NCBI GenBank assembly: GCA_905200645.1
Contig: CAJKLD010000004.1
Coordinates: forward strand, 1-64,000
Direction: 5' to 3'
From: an uncultured Phascolarctobacterium sp.
Lineage (GTDB): Bacteria > Bacillota > Negativicutes > Acidaminococcales > Acidaminococcaceae
Length of the DNA stretch: 64,000 nucleotides
Below, piece by piece: positions 1-7,075 of this stretch; the stretch's first letter is position 1, and every line of letters begins with the position of its first letter. Made by a program: the position numbers and the translations under genes. The notes beneath the pieces were generated by a model. That model did no database searches, was not told the DNA's origin, and saw only the letters and a list, made by a program, of their open reading frames with translations.

Positions 1-6
1 TGTTTA

Positions 7-120
7 GCGAATTTACGTTATCATGCCGAAGCACGGGGGACTTATTGCCTGCAATTAAGGCTCTTTTTGCATACTTTTTACCCTAAAGGGCACGCGTCTT
101 GCCTAAAGAAAAAGTATGAT
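7..120 (+). repeat. intergenic hairpin repeat, copy 1
   Basis: About 114 bases, nearly identical over its first two thirds to 6808-6925 (54 aligned bases without gaps up to AATTAAGG). The 3' part forms a hairpin: CATACTTTTT at 70-79 pairs exactly with AAAAAGTATG at 109-118. The loop contains a smaller CCCT/AGGG hairpin and the sequence GGGCACGCGTCTTGCC. No protein is encoded. The region 1-385 holds this copy, copy 2 and a terminator, and nothing else that can be supported. Confidence 0.75.
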
Positions 121-133
121 ATAAAGCCCTCAA

Positions 134-203
134 GGGACTTACTGCCTGCAATTAAGGCTCTTTATGCTACTTTTTCTTGCCTGTAAGAAAAGTAGCATAA
201 TAG
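134..203 (+). repeat. intergenic hairpin repeat, copy 2 (variant stem)
   Basis: It starts with the same lead-in as copy 1 (GGGACTTACTGCCTGCAATT), but the hairpin has a different stem. TATGCTACTTTT (163-174) pairs with AAAAGTAGCATA (188-199), with one bulged T and a further CTT/AAG. The stem sequence differs from copy 1 yet stays complementary, so the structure rather than the sequence is conserved. Confidence 0.7.
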
Positions 204-337
204 GTTCTTTCGTTCGCAATAAGGTTGTAAATAGAAACAAGAAGCCTTGGAGGAATGATGACGGATTCGTTATCATGGGAATGAAATATTTCTTTTTGAA
301 TGCGGATAGTTTGGAATTTTAATAACTTCTTTGGAAT

Positions 338-378
338 AAAAAAGCACTGCTTCGTCTTTTGCAAAGCAGTGCTTTATT
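338..378 (-). terminator. terminator of the cysE-gltD-like operon
   Basis: Twelve-base stem (341-352 with 364-375, core AAAGCACTGC) and an 11-base loop. On the minus strand it is followed by a T-rich run. It sits just beyond the stop codon of the GltD-like gene. Confidence 0.8.
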
Positions 379-385
379 CTTACTC

Positions 386-1762
386 TTATTCTAAATTACA
401 ATCCTCCAAGAGCTTTTTGGCGTCGATATATTGGGCGATACCGCCGGCTACCTTTTTGGATTCCTTCATTGCCAAAACTACGGTAGCGGGGCCGTGAACC
501 ACGTCGCCGCTGCTGAATACGCCTGCGCGGGTTGTCATGCCGTAGGGGCGCTCGCGGGTAATGACAAAGCCGCGCTCGTCTACCTGAATGCCTTTTGTGG
601 TAGATACTATGCGGGCGGCCGGCCTTTGACCGACGGCTAAAATTACGCAGTCACAGGGCAGCAGCTCCTGACCGCCTTCTGCCACAAAGCTGCCTTCGGC
701 AGTTTTCGCTATATTTTGCACTAAAAGTCCTGCCAGCTCCGTTTCGTCCGTGGGGGCGGCGGGGCGGCGGATGTTTTTAAGCGCGCGCATCTGCTTTTTA
801 TTAAAGTAGGCGATAGGCTGGCTCAAAAATTTGAACTGTACGCCCTCTGCCAGAGCCGCTTCGTATTCCGCCGGAAAAGCGCTTACTTCCGTGTCGCTCT
901 TGTGGTACACGACGGTTACGTTTTTAGCGCCGCGGCGCACTGCTGTGCGGGCAGCGTCCATAGCCACGTTGCCTGCGCCGACTACGATAACGTTATCGCC
1001 GGTGTGCAGCAATGTTTCGCTGGCGTCCAGCTTGCCTTCGTTAGCCAAAACCACCATGCGCAGAAAATAAGTAGCCGTTAAAATGCCGCTCAGCTCCTTG
1101 CCTGGAATATCCAGCGTGCGGGGCAGCGCCGTGCCCGTGCCCATAAAAATTGCGTCGTAGCCTTGAGCGAAAAGGTCGTCCACGGTAAAATCCACGCCTG
1201 CCAGTTGGTTGGTTTTAATTTCTACGCCAATATTGCGCAGCTCGGTAATTTCGCGGCGCACAACATCCTTTTGCAGGCGGAATTCAGGAATACCAAACAG
1301 CAGCACGCCGCCCGGTTCGCTTTGAGCTTCAAAAATCGTTACGTCAAAATCCATTTTAGCCAAATCGCCTGCTACCGTCAGACCAGCCGGACCGCTGCCG
1401 ATAACTGCTACCTTGCCGCGCATTTTGCTGGAGGGATGCGCCGGCTTTAAATTGTTGGCGTGGGCAAAATCAGCTACAAACATTTCTAAGCTGCCGATTT
1501 CGATACCGCATTGCTTTTTCGTTAAAACGCAGTTTGCTTCGCATTGACGCTCGTGGGGGCAGACGCGGCCGCAGATAGCGGGCAGATTGCTGCGCTCGGA
1601 AATCAATTCGTAGGCCGTGCCGATATTGCCTTCGCTGAGGGCGCGGATAAATTCGGGAATATTGTTTTCGATAGGACAGCCTGTGCGGCAGGAGGGGCGG
1701 GCGCAGTTTAAGCAGCGGCGTGCTTCCTGAATAGCTTCGGCTGTGGTCATAATTTTGCTCAT
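386..1762 (-). CDS. gltD: GltD-family FAD/NAD(P)H oxidoreductase (glutamate synthase small-subunit-like)
   Basis: Flavoprotein of the glutamate synthase small-subunit family, 458 residues, moving electrons between NAD(P)H, FAD and iron-sulphur clusters. Cysteines in C-x2-C-x4-C-x3-C (17-29) and C-x3-C-x5-C-x3-C (64-78) form the N-terminal cluster domain. GSGPAG (122-127) is the FAD fold and GAGNVAMDAA (near 262) the second nucleotide fold. SSGDVVHGPA near the C-terminus completes the flavin site. The start follows an AAGAGGT ribosome site. It is 26 bases downstream of cysE, in one operon. No gltB large subunit is present, so it may act alone or be NfnB/SudA-like. Family sure, electron acceptor unsure. 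Confidence 0.85.
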   Translation of the reverse strand: MSKIMTTAEAIQEARRCLNCARPSCRTGCPIENNIPEFIRALSEGNIGTAYELISERSNLPAICGRVCPHERQCEANCVLTKKQCGIEIGSLEMFVADFAHANNLKPAHPSSKMRGKVAVIGSGPAGLTVAGDLAKMDFDVTIFEAQSEPGGVLLFGIPEFRLQKDVVRREITELRNIGVEIKTNQLAGVDFTVDDLFAQGYDAIFMGTGTALPRTLDIPGKELSGILTATYFLRMVVLANEGKLDASETLLHTGDNVIVVGAGNVAMDAARTAVRRGAKNVTVVYHKSDTEVSAFPAEYEAALAEGVQFKFLSQPIAYFNKKQMRALKNIRRPAAPTDETELAGLLVQNIAKTAEGSFVAEGGQELLPCDCVILAVGQRPAARIVSTTKGIQVDERGFVITRERPYGMTTRAGVFSSGDVVHGPATVVLAMKESKKVAGGIAQYIDAKKLLEDCNLE

Positions 1763-1788
1763 AATTTTACCTCTTGAAATAACTAGCT

Positions 1789-2502
1789 CTATTCTTCCTT
1801 TTGCTGTTCCTGCTGCTTTCTTTGCGCGGCATAGATAAGCTTTTCCAAATCCTTAAGGCGGCCGTTGATTTCTTCCATATGCTTAGCCAGCAGCTCTTCG
1901 TAATCGGCAACAGGGTCGGGCAGCTTATCGTGGTTCAAGTCAATCATGTTTTCGTCATTACTGCCGTCGCTGGGGGATACGCGCACGCCATCGCGGGTAA
2001 CTATACGTCCGGGAACGCCAACTACCACGGAGTTGGGCGGCACCTCTTTCAAAACAACGCTGCCGCTGCCAATTTTCGAATTGTCGCCTACCTTAAACGA
2101 ACCAAGCACCTTCGCGCCGCTGGAAACAACTACATTATTGCCGATAGTGGGATGGCGTTTGCCTTTTTCTTTGCCCGTACCGCCTAGGGTTACGCCTTGG
2201 TACAAGGTAACGTTGCTGCCTAATTCCGCTGTTTCGCCGATAACAAGTCCCATGCCGTGGTCAATAAAAAGGCCGGGGCCTAATTTTGCGCCGGGGTGGA
2301 TATCAATGCCCGTAAGAAAACGCGAAAAGGTATTGATTAAACGGGGGAAAACTACCCAGCCCTTTAAATAAAAATGATGAGCTATGCGATGGAGCCAAAT
2401 GGCATGCAGACCCGGATAACAGAGTGCTGCCTCCAGTCTTGTTTTTGCGGCGGGATCGCGCAGCATAATTGAATCGATATCTTTTTTTATCTGAGCAAAC
2501 AT
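1789..2502 (-). CDS. cysE: serine O-acetyltransferase
   Basis: Makes O-acetylserine from serine and acetyl-CoA, the first step of cysteine synthesis, in the cytoplasm. The 237 residues show the short helical N-terminal domain and then a left-handed beta helix of hexapeptide repeats. The catalytic His region is IDHGMGLVIGETA and the acetyl-CoA region TLGGTGKEKGKRHP. A charged, glutamine/glutamate-rich tail ends the protein. The start has AAAGGAG eight bases upstream. It is the first gene of a two-gene operon with the GltD-like enzyme. No cysteine T-box leader is visible upstream. No cysK occurs in the window. Confidence 0.92.
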   Translation of the reverse strand: MFAQIKKDIDSIMLRDPAAKTRLEAALCYPGLHAIWLHRIAHHFYLKGWVVFPRLINTFSRFLTGIDIHPGAKLGPGLFIDHGMGLVIGETAELGSNVTLYQGVTLGGTGKEKGKRHPTIGNNVVVSSGAKVLGSFKVGDNSKIGSGSVVLKEVPPNSVVVGVPGRIVTRDGVRVSPSDGSNDENMIDLNHDKLPDPVADYEELLAKHMEEINGRLKDLEKLIYAAQRKQQEQQKEE

Positions 2503-2633
2503 GTCAAGACTCCTTTCTGTAATATTTTGTCGTAAGATAAAGATACTATCTATATATCATAGCATAGCTCTTGGCTTAGGTAAATAAAAATTTAATAAAT
2601 TACCTGTTAGAACAAGTAAGAATGTGACAAAAA

Positions 2634-2661
2634 TTGACAAATAAGGCGCTTGTGTTATAAT
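2634..2661 (+). promoter_or_regulatory. sigma-A type promoter for the M20/DUF3100 operon
   Basis: TTGACA (2634-2639) and TATAAT (2656-2661) with a 16-base spacer, 70 bases before the M20 start codon. Both boxes match the consensus exactly. Confidence 0.8.
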
Positions 2662-2730
2662 ATAAATAAAAATGTTAAAAAAATCACGCTGTTGTCCACA
2701 TAAAATGGACGGCGGTCAGGAGGCTACCCT

Positions 2731-4038
2731 ATGGATAAAGAGCTTTTAAAGCAAAAGGTATGTGAAGCCATAGATGCTTGCGCCGGGCAGATTAAAGCTG
2801 TGGCAGGAAGCATTGAAAGCGAGCCGGAACTGGGCTTTAAAGAAGTTAAAACAGCTGCTAAGGTGGCAGAATTTATGCGTGGGCTGGGCTTGGAGCCGCA
2901 AACAGGTCTCGCAGTCAACGGTGTTAAGGCGCGTGCTCACGGCGGCAAGCCGGGTCCCACCGCCGCAGTTTTAGGCGAGCTGGACGCCGTCGGCTGTCCG
3001 GAAAGCGCTAAAGCAGACCCGCTGACAGGCGCGGCGCATGCCTGCGGCCATAATTTGCAGATAGCTGCCATGCTGGGCGCTGCCTGCGGTATTATGAAAT
3101 CCGGCGTACTAAATGAACTGGCCGGCGACGTAGTATTTTTCGGCGTACCGGCGGAAGAGTATATCGAGATTGAGTACCGTAAAAAATTGGTGCAGGCAGG
3201 CAAGCTGCACTTTTTAAGCGGCAAGGGCCAGCTGATTTACGAAGGCGCTTTTGATGATATTGATATGGCTATACAGATGCACGCCGATAAAAATATGCCG
3301 CGTCCCACTGTTTCCGTTGGCGACAGCAGTAACGGCTTTGTTGGTAAAACCGTGCGTTATATCGGCAAAACTGCTCATGCGGCTGACGCTCCCCATGAAG
3401 GCATCAATGCTTTGAACGCTGCTATGCTGGGACTTATGGGTATTAACGCTTTGCGCGAAACTTTCCGTGAGCAGGATGTTGTCAGAGTGCATCCGATTAT
3501 TACTAAGGGCGGCGATTTTGTAAATTCCGTACCGGCGGATGTGCGTATGGAATTGTATGTGCGTGCTAAAACGATGGCAGCCATTGACAATACTCACGCG
3601 CGTGTAGATGCCGCTTTAAAAGCCGGCGGTGACGCTATCGGCGCGCAGACAGTTATCACTACTCTGCCGGGTATGATGCCTTTAAACTGCAATGCGCGGC
3701 TTAATGAACTGATGGTTGCTAATGCCCGCAAGGTTAATCCGGATGTAGATATTAAGGACGCAGGTCACTTTAACGCTTCTACCGATATGGGAGATGTTTC
3801 GCATCTGATGCCGGTTATTCATCCCTTTATCGGCGGCACCGACGGCTTGCTGCACACCGGCGATTTTCATGTAGTAGATTTTAATGCGGTGGTGCTGCTG
3901 CCTGCCAAAGCCTTTGCCATGATGCTGGTAGATTTGTTGGCGGATGACGCGCAGGAAGCTAAGGGTATTTTAGCAGATTTCACGCCGATTCTTACTAAGG
4001 AAGAATATATCGCAAAAATGGAAAGCTATTTTAGTTAA
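2731..4038 (+). CDS. M20-family amidohydrolase / peptidase
   Basis: Zinc-dependent hydrolase of the M20D type (aminoacylase, AbgB and related amidohydrolases), 435 residues, cleaving an amide bond of an N-acyl amino acid or similar. HACGHN (H103, H107), the glutamate pair at 143-144 in PAEEY, and the C-terminal HTGDFH are the expected metal and catalytic positions. The dimerisation domain is inserted in the middle. A GGAGG ribosome site precedes the ATG. It is first in a likely operon with the two DUF3100-type membrane genes, which suggests that they import its substrate or export its product. The substrate cannot be read from the sequence. Confidence 0.85.
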   Translation: MDKELLKQKVCEAIDACAGQIKAVAGSIESEPELGFKEVKTAAKVAEFMRGLGLEPQTGLAVNGVKARAHGGKPGPTAAVLGELDAVGCPESAKADPLTGAAHACGHNLQIAAMLGAACGIMKSGVLNELAGDVVFFGVPAEEYIEIEYRKKLVQAGKLHFLSGKGQLIYEGAFDDIDMAIQMHADKNMPRPTVSVGDSSNGFVGKTVRYIGKTAHAADAPHEGINALNAAMLGLMGINALRETFREQDVVRVHPIITKGGDFVNSVPADVRMELYVRAKTMAAIDNTHARVDAALKAGGDAIGAQTVITTLPGMMPLNCNARLNELMVANARKVNPDVDIKDAGHFNASTDMGDVSHLMPVIHPFIGGTDGLLHTGDFHVVDFNAVVLLPAKAFAMMLVDLLADDAQEAKGILADFTPILTKEEYIAKMESYFS

Positions 4039-4170
4039 AATCTTCGAGAAGGCGCTTGCTGTTTCGTTGCAGCTTCTAAGTGTATTGGTTATATGTTGTC
4101 ACTACGCCTTGCATTTAGTACCTTTTCATCGGTTTTGCTTAATATAGGAATTTTTAAGGAGGGGTTTGTA

Positions 4171-4968
4171 ATGAAAAATATTAAATTACATGCCATTATT
4201 CTGGCGCTGATCATTGTAGCAGAGCTGATCGGCACTCACACCATTACCATTGGTATTGGTCGCATTGTGCTTTTGCCAATGCTGTTTGCTTTGCTTTTGG
4301 GTATTTTAACGACACCCAAGTTCCTCAATCTGTCCAGTAAAAAGGAAATGGTGGATGCTTCCAGCCTTATCGGCGTTACGCTGATGTTGCTCATGGCTCG
4401 CTATGGCACTTTGGTTGGCCCTACTCTGCCGAAGATTTTAGCTGCTTCTCCGGCTTTGATTCTGCAAGAGTTTGGTAATTTGGGTACCGTGCTTTTAGGC
4501 GTTCCCGTGGCTGTATATCTTGGCTTGAAACGCGAAACCATCGGCGCTGCTCACTCTATTGCCCGCGAACCTAACGTTGCCTTGATTGGTGAAAAATTTG
4601 GTTTGGATTCCAGCGAGGGCCGCGGTGTTATGGGTGTTTACATTGCCGGTACAGTTTTTGGTACTATTTTCTTTGGTATTATGGCCAGCGTAGCTGCTTC
4701 CACTCTGCCTATTCATCCCTACGCTTTAGCTATGGCTGCCGGTGTTGGCTCTGCCAGCATGATGAGCGCTGCTTTAGGCTCTTTGGTAGCTATGTATCCG
4801 GAAATGGCGGATCAGCTTGCGGCTTTCGGCGCTGCTTCCAACATGCTTTCCGGCTTGGACGGCTTGTATATGTCCGTATGGATTGGTCTGCCAATGACCG
4901 AATGGCTGTACAAAAAGTTCTATAAGATGAAATATGGTGTGGAACCTGAGAAGGGAGAGGAAGCATAA
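4171..4968 (+). CDS. DUF3100-family membrane protein
   Basis: Polytopic membrane protein of 265 residues that I place in the DUF3100 family; its function is not established. Hydrophobic segments run almost throughout, with glycine/alanine-rich stretches such as AAGVGSASMMSAALGS typical of a transporter core. The start chosen is the ATG at 4171, behind AAGGAGGGG; an upstream in-frame ATG has no ribosome site. Its stop overlaps the next start by one base (TAATG), so the two are translationally coupled. With the upstream M20 amidohydrolase this looks like an uptake-and-hydrolysis module. Family call fairly sure, role inferred. Confidence 0.75.
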   Translation: MKNIKLHAIILALIIVAELIGTHTITIGIGRIVLLPMLFALLLGILTTPKFLNLSSKKEMVDASSLIGVTLMLLMARYGTLVGPTLPKILAASPALILQEFGNLGTVLLGVPVAVYLGLKRETIGAAHSIAREPNVALIGEKFGLDSSEGRGVMGVYIAGTVFGTIFFGIMASVAASTLPIHPYALAMAAGVGSASMMSAALGSLVAMYPEMADQLAAFGAASNMLSGLDGLYMSVWIGLPMTEWLYKKFYKMKYGVEPEKGEEA

Positions 4969-5414
4969 TGAACGTAAAAGATACTGTTATTGTTCTCGGC
5001 ATAGTTTCTTTAATGAGCTTATTCTCCAACGTGCTGGGTACCAAGGCTAATATTGTGGAATCTATTCCCGGCCTTTTGATTTTGGCTGTTATTGCTCTTA
5101 TCGGCATGATGGCTTCTAAATATCTGCCCGGCGGTATTCCGGCTGCTGCTTATGTTGTAACCATTGGCTGCATTATGACCGTACCCGGCTTTCCCGGCTC
5201 CGAGATTGTTAATCTTTATGTAAAAAAGGTTGGCTTCCTGGCTCTGTGTACGCCTATTTTGGCTTATGCCGGTGTTGCTATCGGTAAGGATTTGGATGCC
5301 TTTGCTAAATCTGGCTGGCGCATCTGTCTGCTCGCTATTGTAGTATTCGTTGGCACTTATATTGCCAGCGCTATTATCGCTCAGGCAATTTTGAAGTCCC
5401 TGGGTCAAATTTAA
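4968..5414 (+). CDS. small membrane protein, partner of the DUF3100 protein
   Basis: Membrane protein of 148 residues with about four or five hydrophobic segments and a loop KYLPGGIPAAAY. It overlaps the DUF3100 gene by one base and probably forms one transporter with it. GGEAA-type codons at the end of the upstream gene include a GGGAGAGG ribosome site. I do not recognise it as a named family, and the function is inferred only from coupling. A hairpin terminator follows 20 bases after the stop. Confidence 0.7.
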   Translation: MNVKDTVIVLGIVSLMSLFSNVLGTKANIVESIPGLLILAVIALIGMMASKYLPGGIPAAAYVVTIGCIMTVPGFPGSEIVNLYVKKVGFLALCTPILAYAGVAIGKDLDAFAKSGWRICLLAIVVFVGTYIASAIIAQAILKSLGQI

Positions 5415-5434
5415 TAATTTTATCTTGTATCTGC

Positions 5435-5465
5435 AAGGCGGTGGCTGCGGCTGCCGCCTTTTTGC
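5435..5465 (+). terminator. terminator after the M20/DUF3100 operon
   Basis: Stem AAGGCGG (5435-5441) with CCGCCTT (5454-5460), followed by TTTTT. Ends the operon 2731-5414. Confidence 0.75.
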
Positions 5466-5509
5466 GTACTCTTTAAGAAAATTTTGCAGATTGTTTCCCC
5501 AAGCGGTTA

Positions 5510-5538
5510 TTGAAATAATTTTTAAACTAGAGTACAAT
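5510..5538 (+). promoter_or_regulatory. promoter for the orphan gene pair 5568-6303
   Basis: TTGAAA (5510-5515) and TACAAT (5533-5538), 17-base spacer, 30 bases before the ATG at 5568. Confidence 0.65.
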
Positions 5539-5567
5539 ATTAATATCAACCATGAGGAGGTATCATC

Positions 5568-6011
5568 ATGTCCGAGATTTTAGCAGAAGCAACATTTCCC
5601 AGTGTTGTGCATAATAATGAGGTTAGTGAAGAAATCGTTAAGTGGGGTAATAAAAACGGCTTTCCGCTGAAAAAAGCAAAATTATATAATAAAATGGATG
5701 GTTATGTGGGCTTTTCACCCGATAATTATTTTATTAAAGCAACACGTCTGCCGCCTGTTCCCGGCGGTTGGAAGGTTGTTGTAGAAAAGTATGATGCTGA
5801 AGAGCGTTATATTCCGCTGAACGTTACTCCTGACGGCACTGTAAACCGTTTCATTCTGAAAATGATTGAAGAATACGAAAAAGAAGGCTTGAAGCTGGAG
5901 CTGAAGGATAACACTTATGAATCCTATGGCAGCTATCTGCGCGATTTGGTAGTGACAGGGCATCCTGTGCTAATCAACACCTTTGAAGATTTTATCGAAA
6001 ATATGCGCTAA
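5568..6011 (+). CDS. conserved-looking hypothetical protein
   Basis: I do not recognise this 147-residue protein. It has no signal peptide or membrane segment and looks like a soluble, mixed alpha/beta cytoplasmic protein. Notable stretches are WGNKNGFPLKKAKLYNK near residue 27 and a PPVPGGWKVVVEKYDAEERY segment near 62. It has its own consensus promoter and a GAGGAGG ribosome site eight bases before the ATG, so it is surely expressed as a gene. The next small gene begins four bases after its stop, suggesting coupled translation. Confidence 0.7.
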   Translation: MSEILAEATFPSVVHNNEVSEEIVKWGNKNGFPLKKAKLYNKMDGYVGFSPDNYFIKATRLPPVPGGWKVVVEKYDAEERYIPLNVTPDGTVNRFILKMIEEYEKEGLKLELKDNTYESYGSYLRDLVVTGHPVLINTFEDFIENMR

Positions 6012-6015
6012 AATT

Positions 6016-6303
6016 ATGGCAGGCGTTTTAGAAAAACAACTGGCAATAGCGCTGGATAAGCGTTTGGCTGTGTTTCTAGGCAAGGCGGCGGACGGCAGTC
6101 TGCTTTCTGACGAAATGTCCTTGCGGGCAGCGGCGTATATGGCCAGCGAAATTATTCAGCCTTGTTGTTGTATGCTGTGCAATAAGGAAAAGCTGGCGCA
6201 GTTGTTAAATGCAACCAGCCTGTGCCGCCAGCGTCCCGCGCTGGCTAAGCGTATGGCAGAGTTGATTTATGAAGATTTGGCGCGCTGCAACGGCTTGGGG
6301 TGA
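6016..6303 (+). CDS. small cysteine-containing hypothetical protein
   Basis: Unrecognised protein of 95 residues, mostly predicted helical. It carries an unusual CCCxxC motif (residues 50-55 in QPCCCMLCNKEK) and two more cysteines nearer the C-terminus, so metal or iron-sulphur binding is possible but unproven. The ATG at 6016, four bases after the preceding stop, is preferred. An in-frame ATG at 5983 would overlap the upstream gene by 29 bases and has no better ribosome site. It ends just before a strong terminator and appears to form an operon with the gene at 5568. Confidence 0.65.
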   Translation: MAGVLEKQLAIALDKRLAVFLGKAADGSLLSDEMSLRAAAYMASEIIQPCCCMLCNKEKLAQLLNATSLCRQRPALAKRMAELIYEDLARCNGLG

Positions 6304-6330
6304 GGGCTTTTTAAACTAAAAAGTGAAATA

Positions 6331-6369
6331 AAAAGGACTGCTTTCTGCGAGAGAAGGCAGTCCTTTTTT
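6331..6369 (+). terminator. terminator of the orphan pair
   Basis: AAAAGGACTGC-TTTCT pairs with the GAGAAGGCAGTCCTTTT arm, closed by GCGA and followed by TTTTTT. A very similar GGACTGCCTTC hairpin terminates the genes near 37293. Confidence 0.85.
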
Positions 6370-6372
6370 GTT

Positions 6373-6416
6373 TTTTCTTGCAACTTCTTTTGTTGCCAAA
6401 AGAAGTTGCAAGAAAA
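6373..6416 (+). repeat. perfect 19-bp hairpin of the intergenic repeat family
   Basis: TTTTCTTGCAACTTCTTTT (6373-6391) pairs perfectly with 6398-6416, with a six-base GTTGCC loop. It shares the TTTTCTTGC signature with copies at 134-203 and 6449-6469 but has a different stem. Confidence 0.75.
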
Positions 6417-6448
6417 GCACGTGATTTTGAAAATTGCGGCAAACTTTC

Positions 6449-6469
6449 GCTTTTTCTTGCAGAAAAAGC
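6449..6469 (+). repeat. short hairpin of the intergenic repeat family
   Basis: GCTTTTTCT (6449-6457) with AGAAAAAGC (6461-6469), three-base loop. Again contains TTTTTCTTGC. Lies 33 bases after the 19-bp hairpin. Confidence 0.5.
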
Positions 6470-6626
6470 TTGCAAAAAGGGCTTTTAATACCCCGTTTGT
6501 TAGACATTCTTGATTTTGTCTACTGCTTTTTAGTTCGTGGTTTCAGTCTATTTCGGCTCGCAATGCAGCGCTTTGGCGGTCTACCGCAAAGTAGTTTGTA
6601 CGCTAGCGTGCTGTTTGTACTTGTCC

Positions 6627-6716
6627 GCACCTAAAATACTCACCGTTGCGTGCTGAATTTTGGTTAGAGTTACGAGTAGTTTTTAGCAGCTAGCACCAAG
6701 AATACTCACTGTTGCG
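6627..6716 (+). repeat. pair of 24-base imperfect direct repeats
   Basis: GCACCTAAAATACTCACCGT (from 6627) and GCACCAAGAATACTCACTGT (from 6693), each followed by TGCG. They differ at a few positions and lie 66 bases apart. The surrounding 6470-6807 shows no credible gene, and also a small CTTTG-CGGT/ACCG-CAAAG hairpin at 6571-6591. Function unknown. Confidence 0.45.
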
Positions 6717-6807
6717 CATAGATTTGAGAGGCAAAAGCAAGCAAGAAGTTTATCTATAGTTCGTTCAAAGCACTACCGCAGTCATTGTTGCTGTAGTTGT
6801 TTGTTTT

Positions 6808-6925
6808 GCGAATGAACGTTATCACTATGAAGCCAGTGGGACTTACTGCCTGCAATTAAGGCTCTTTTTGCATACTTTTTACCCTAAAGGGCACGCGTCT
6901 TGCCCCAAGAAAAAGTATGATATAT
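6808..6925 (+). repeat. intergenic hairpin repeat, copy 3
   Basis: Same orientation and arrangement as copy 1, starting GCGAAT and ending in the CATACTTTTT (6871-6880) / AAAAAGTATG (6910-6919) hairpin with the GGGCACGCGTCTTGCC loop. The region 6304-7075 carries only terminators and repeats. Confidence 0.75.
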
Positions 6926-6944
6926 AAGCTGCGTGTGCCGCTTG

Positions 6945-7021
6945 CACGCCTGCAAGTAAAGGTTCTTTTTGCATACTTTTTACCCTCAAGGGCACGCGTC
7001 GCGCCTTTGCGAAAAAGTATG
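6945..7021 (+). repeat. intergenic hairpin repeat, copy 4
   Basis: Lead-in GCCTGCAAGTAAAGGTTC, then CATACTTTTT (6972-6981) pairing with AAAAAGTATG (7012-7021). The loop GGGCACGCGTCGCGCC is a variant of that in copies 1 and 3. It ends 55 bases from the regulator gene stop. Confidence 0.7.
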
Positions 7022-7075
7022 TTAATAGCGTTGAACGAGTGATAATATATCGCTTTAATAATACAGTTTTTAGCG

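Noticed and set aside
167..364. Minus-strand open frame of 65 codons over the hairpin repeat and terminator
   Set aside because: It is composed of repeat and terminator sequence, has no ribosome site and no recognisable protein features.
1946..2371. Open frame of 141 codons opposite cysE
   Set aside because: Lies fully antisense to a clear cysE with its own start site; codon pattern is a by-product of the hexapeptide repeats.
2503..2580. Cysteine T-box leader for cysE
   Set aside because: The upstream region is too short and shows no T-box sequence or antiterminator.
6434..6634. Short open frames across 6434-7133 on both strands
   Set aside because: They run through hairpin repeats, lack ribosome sites and have repeat-derived composition.
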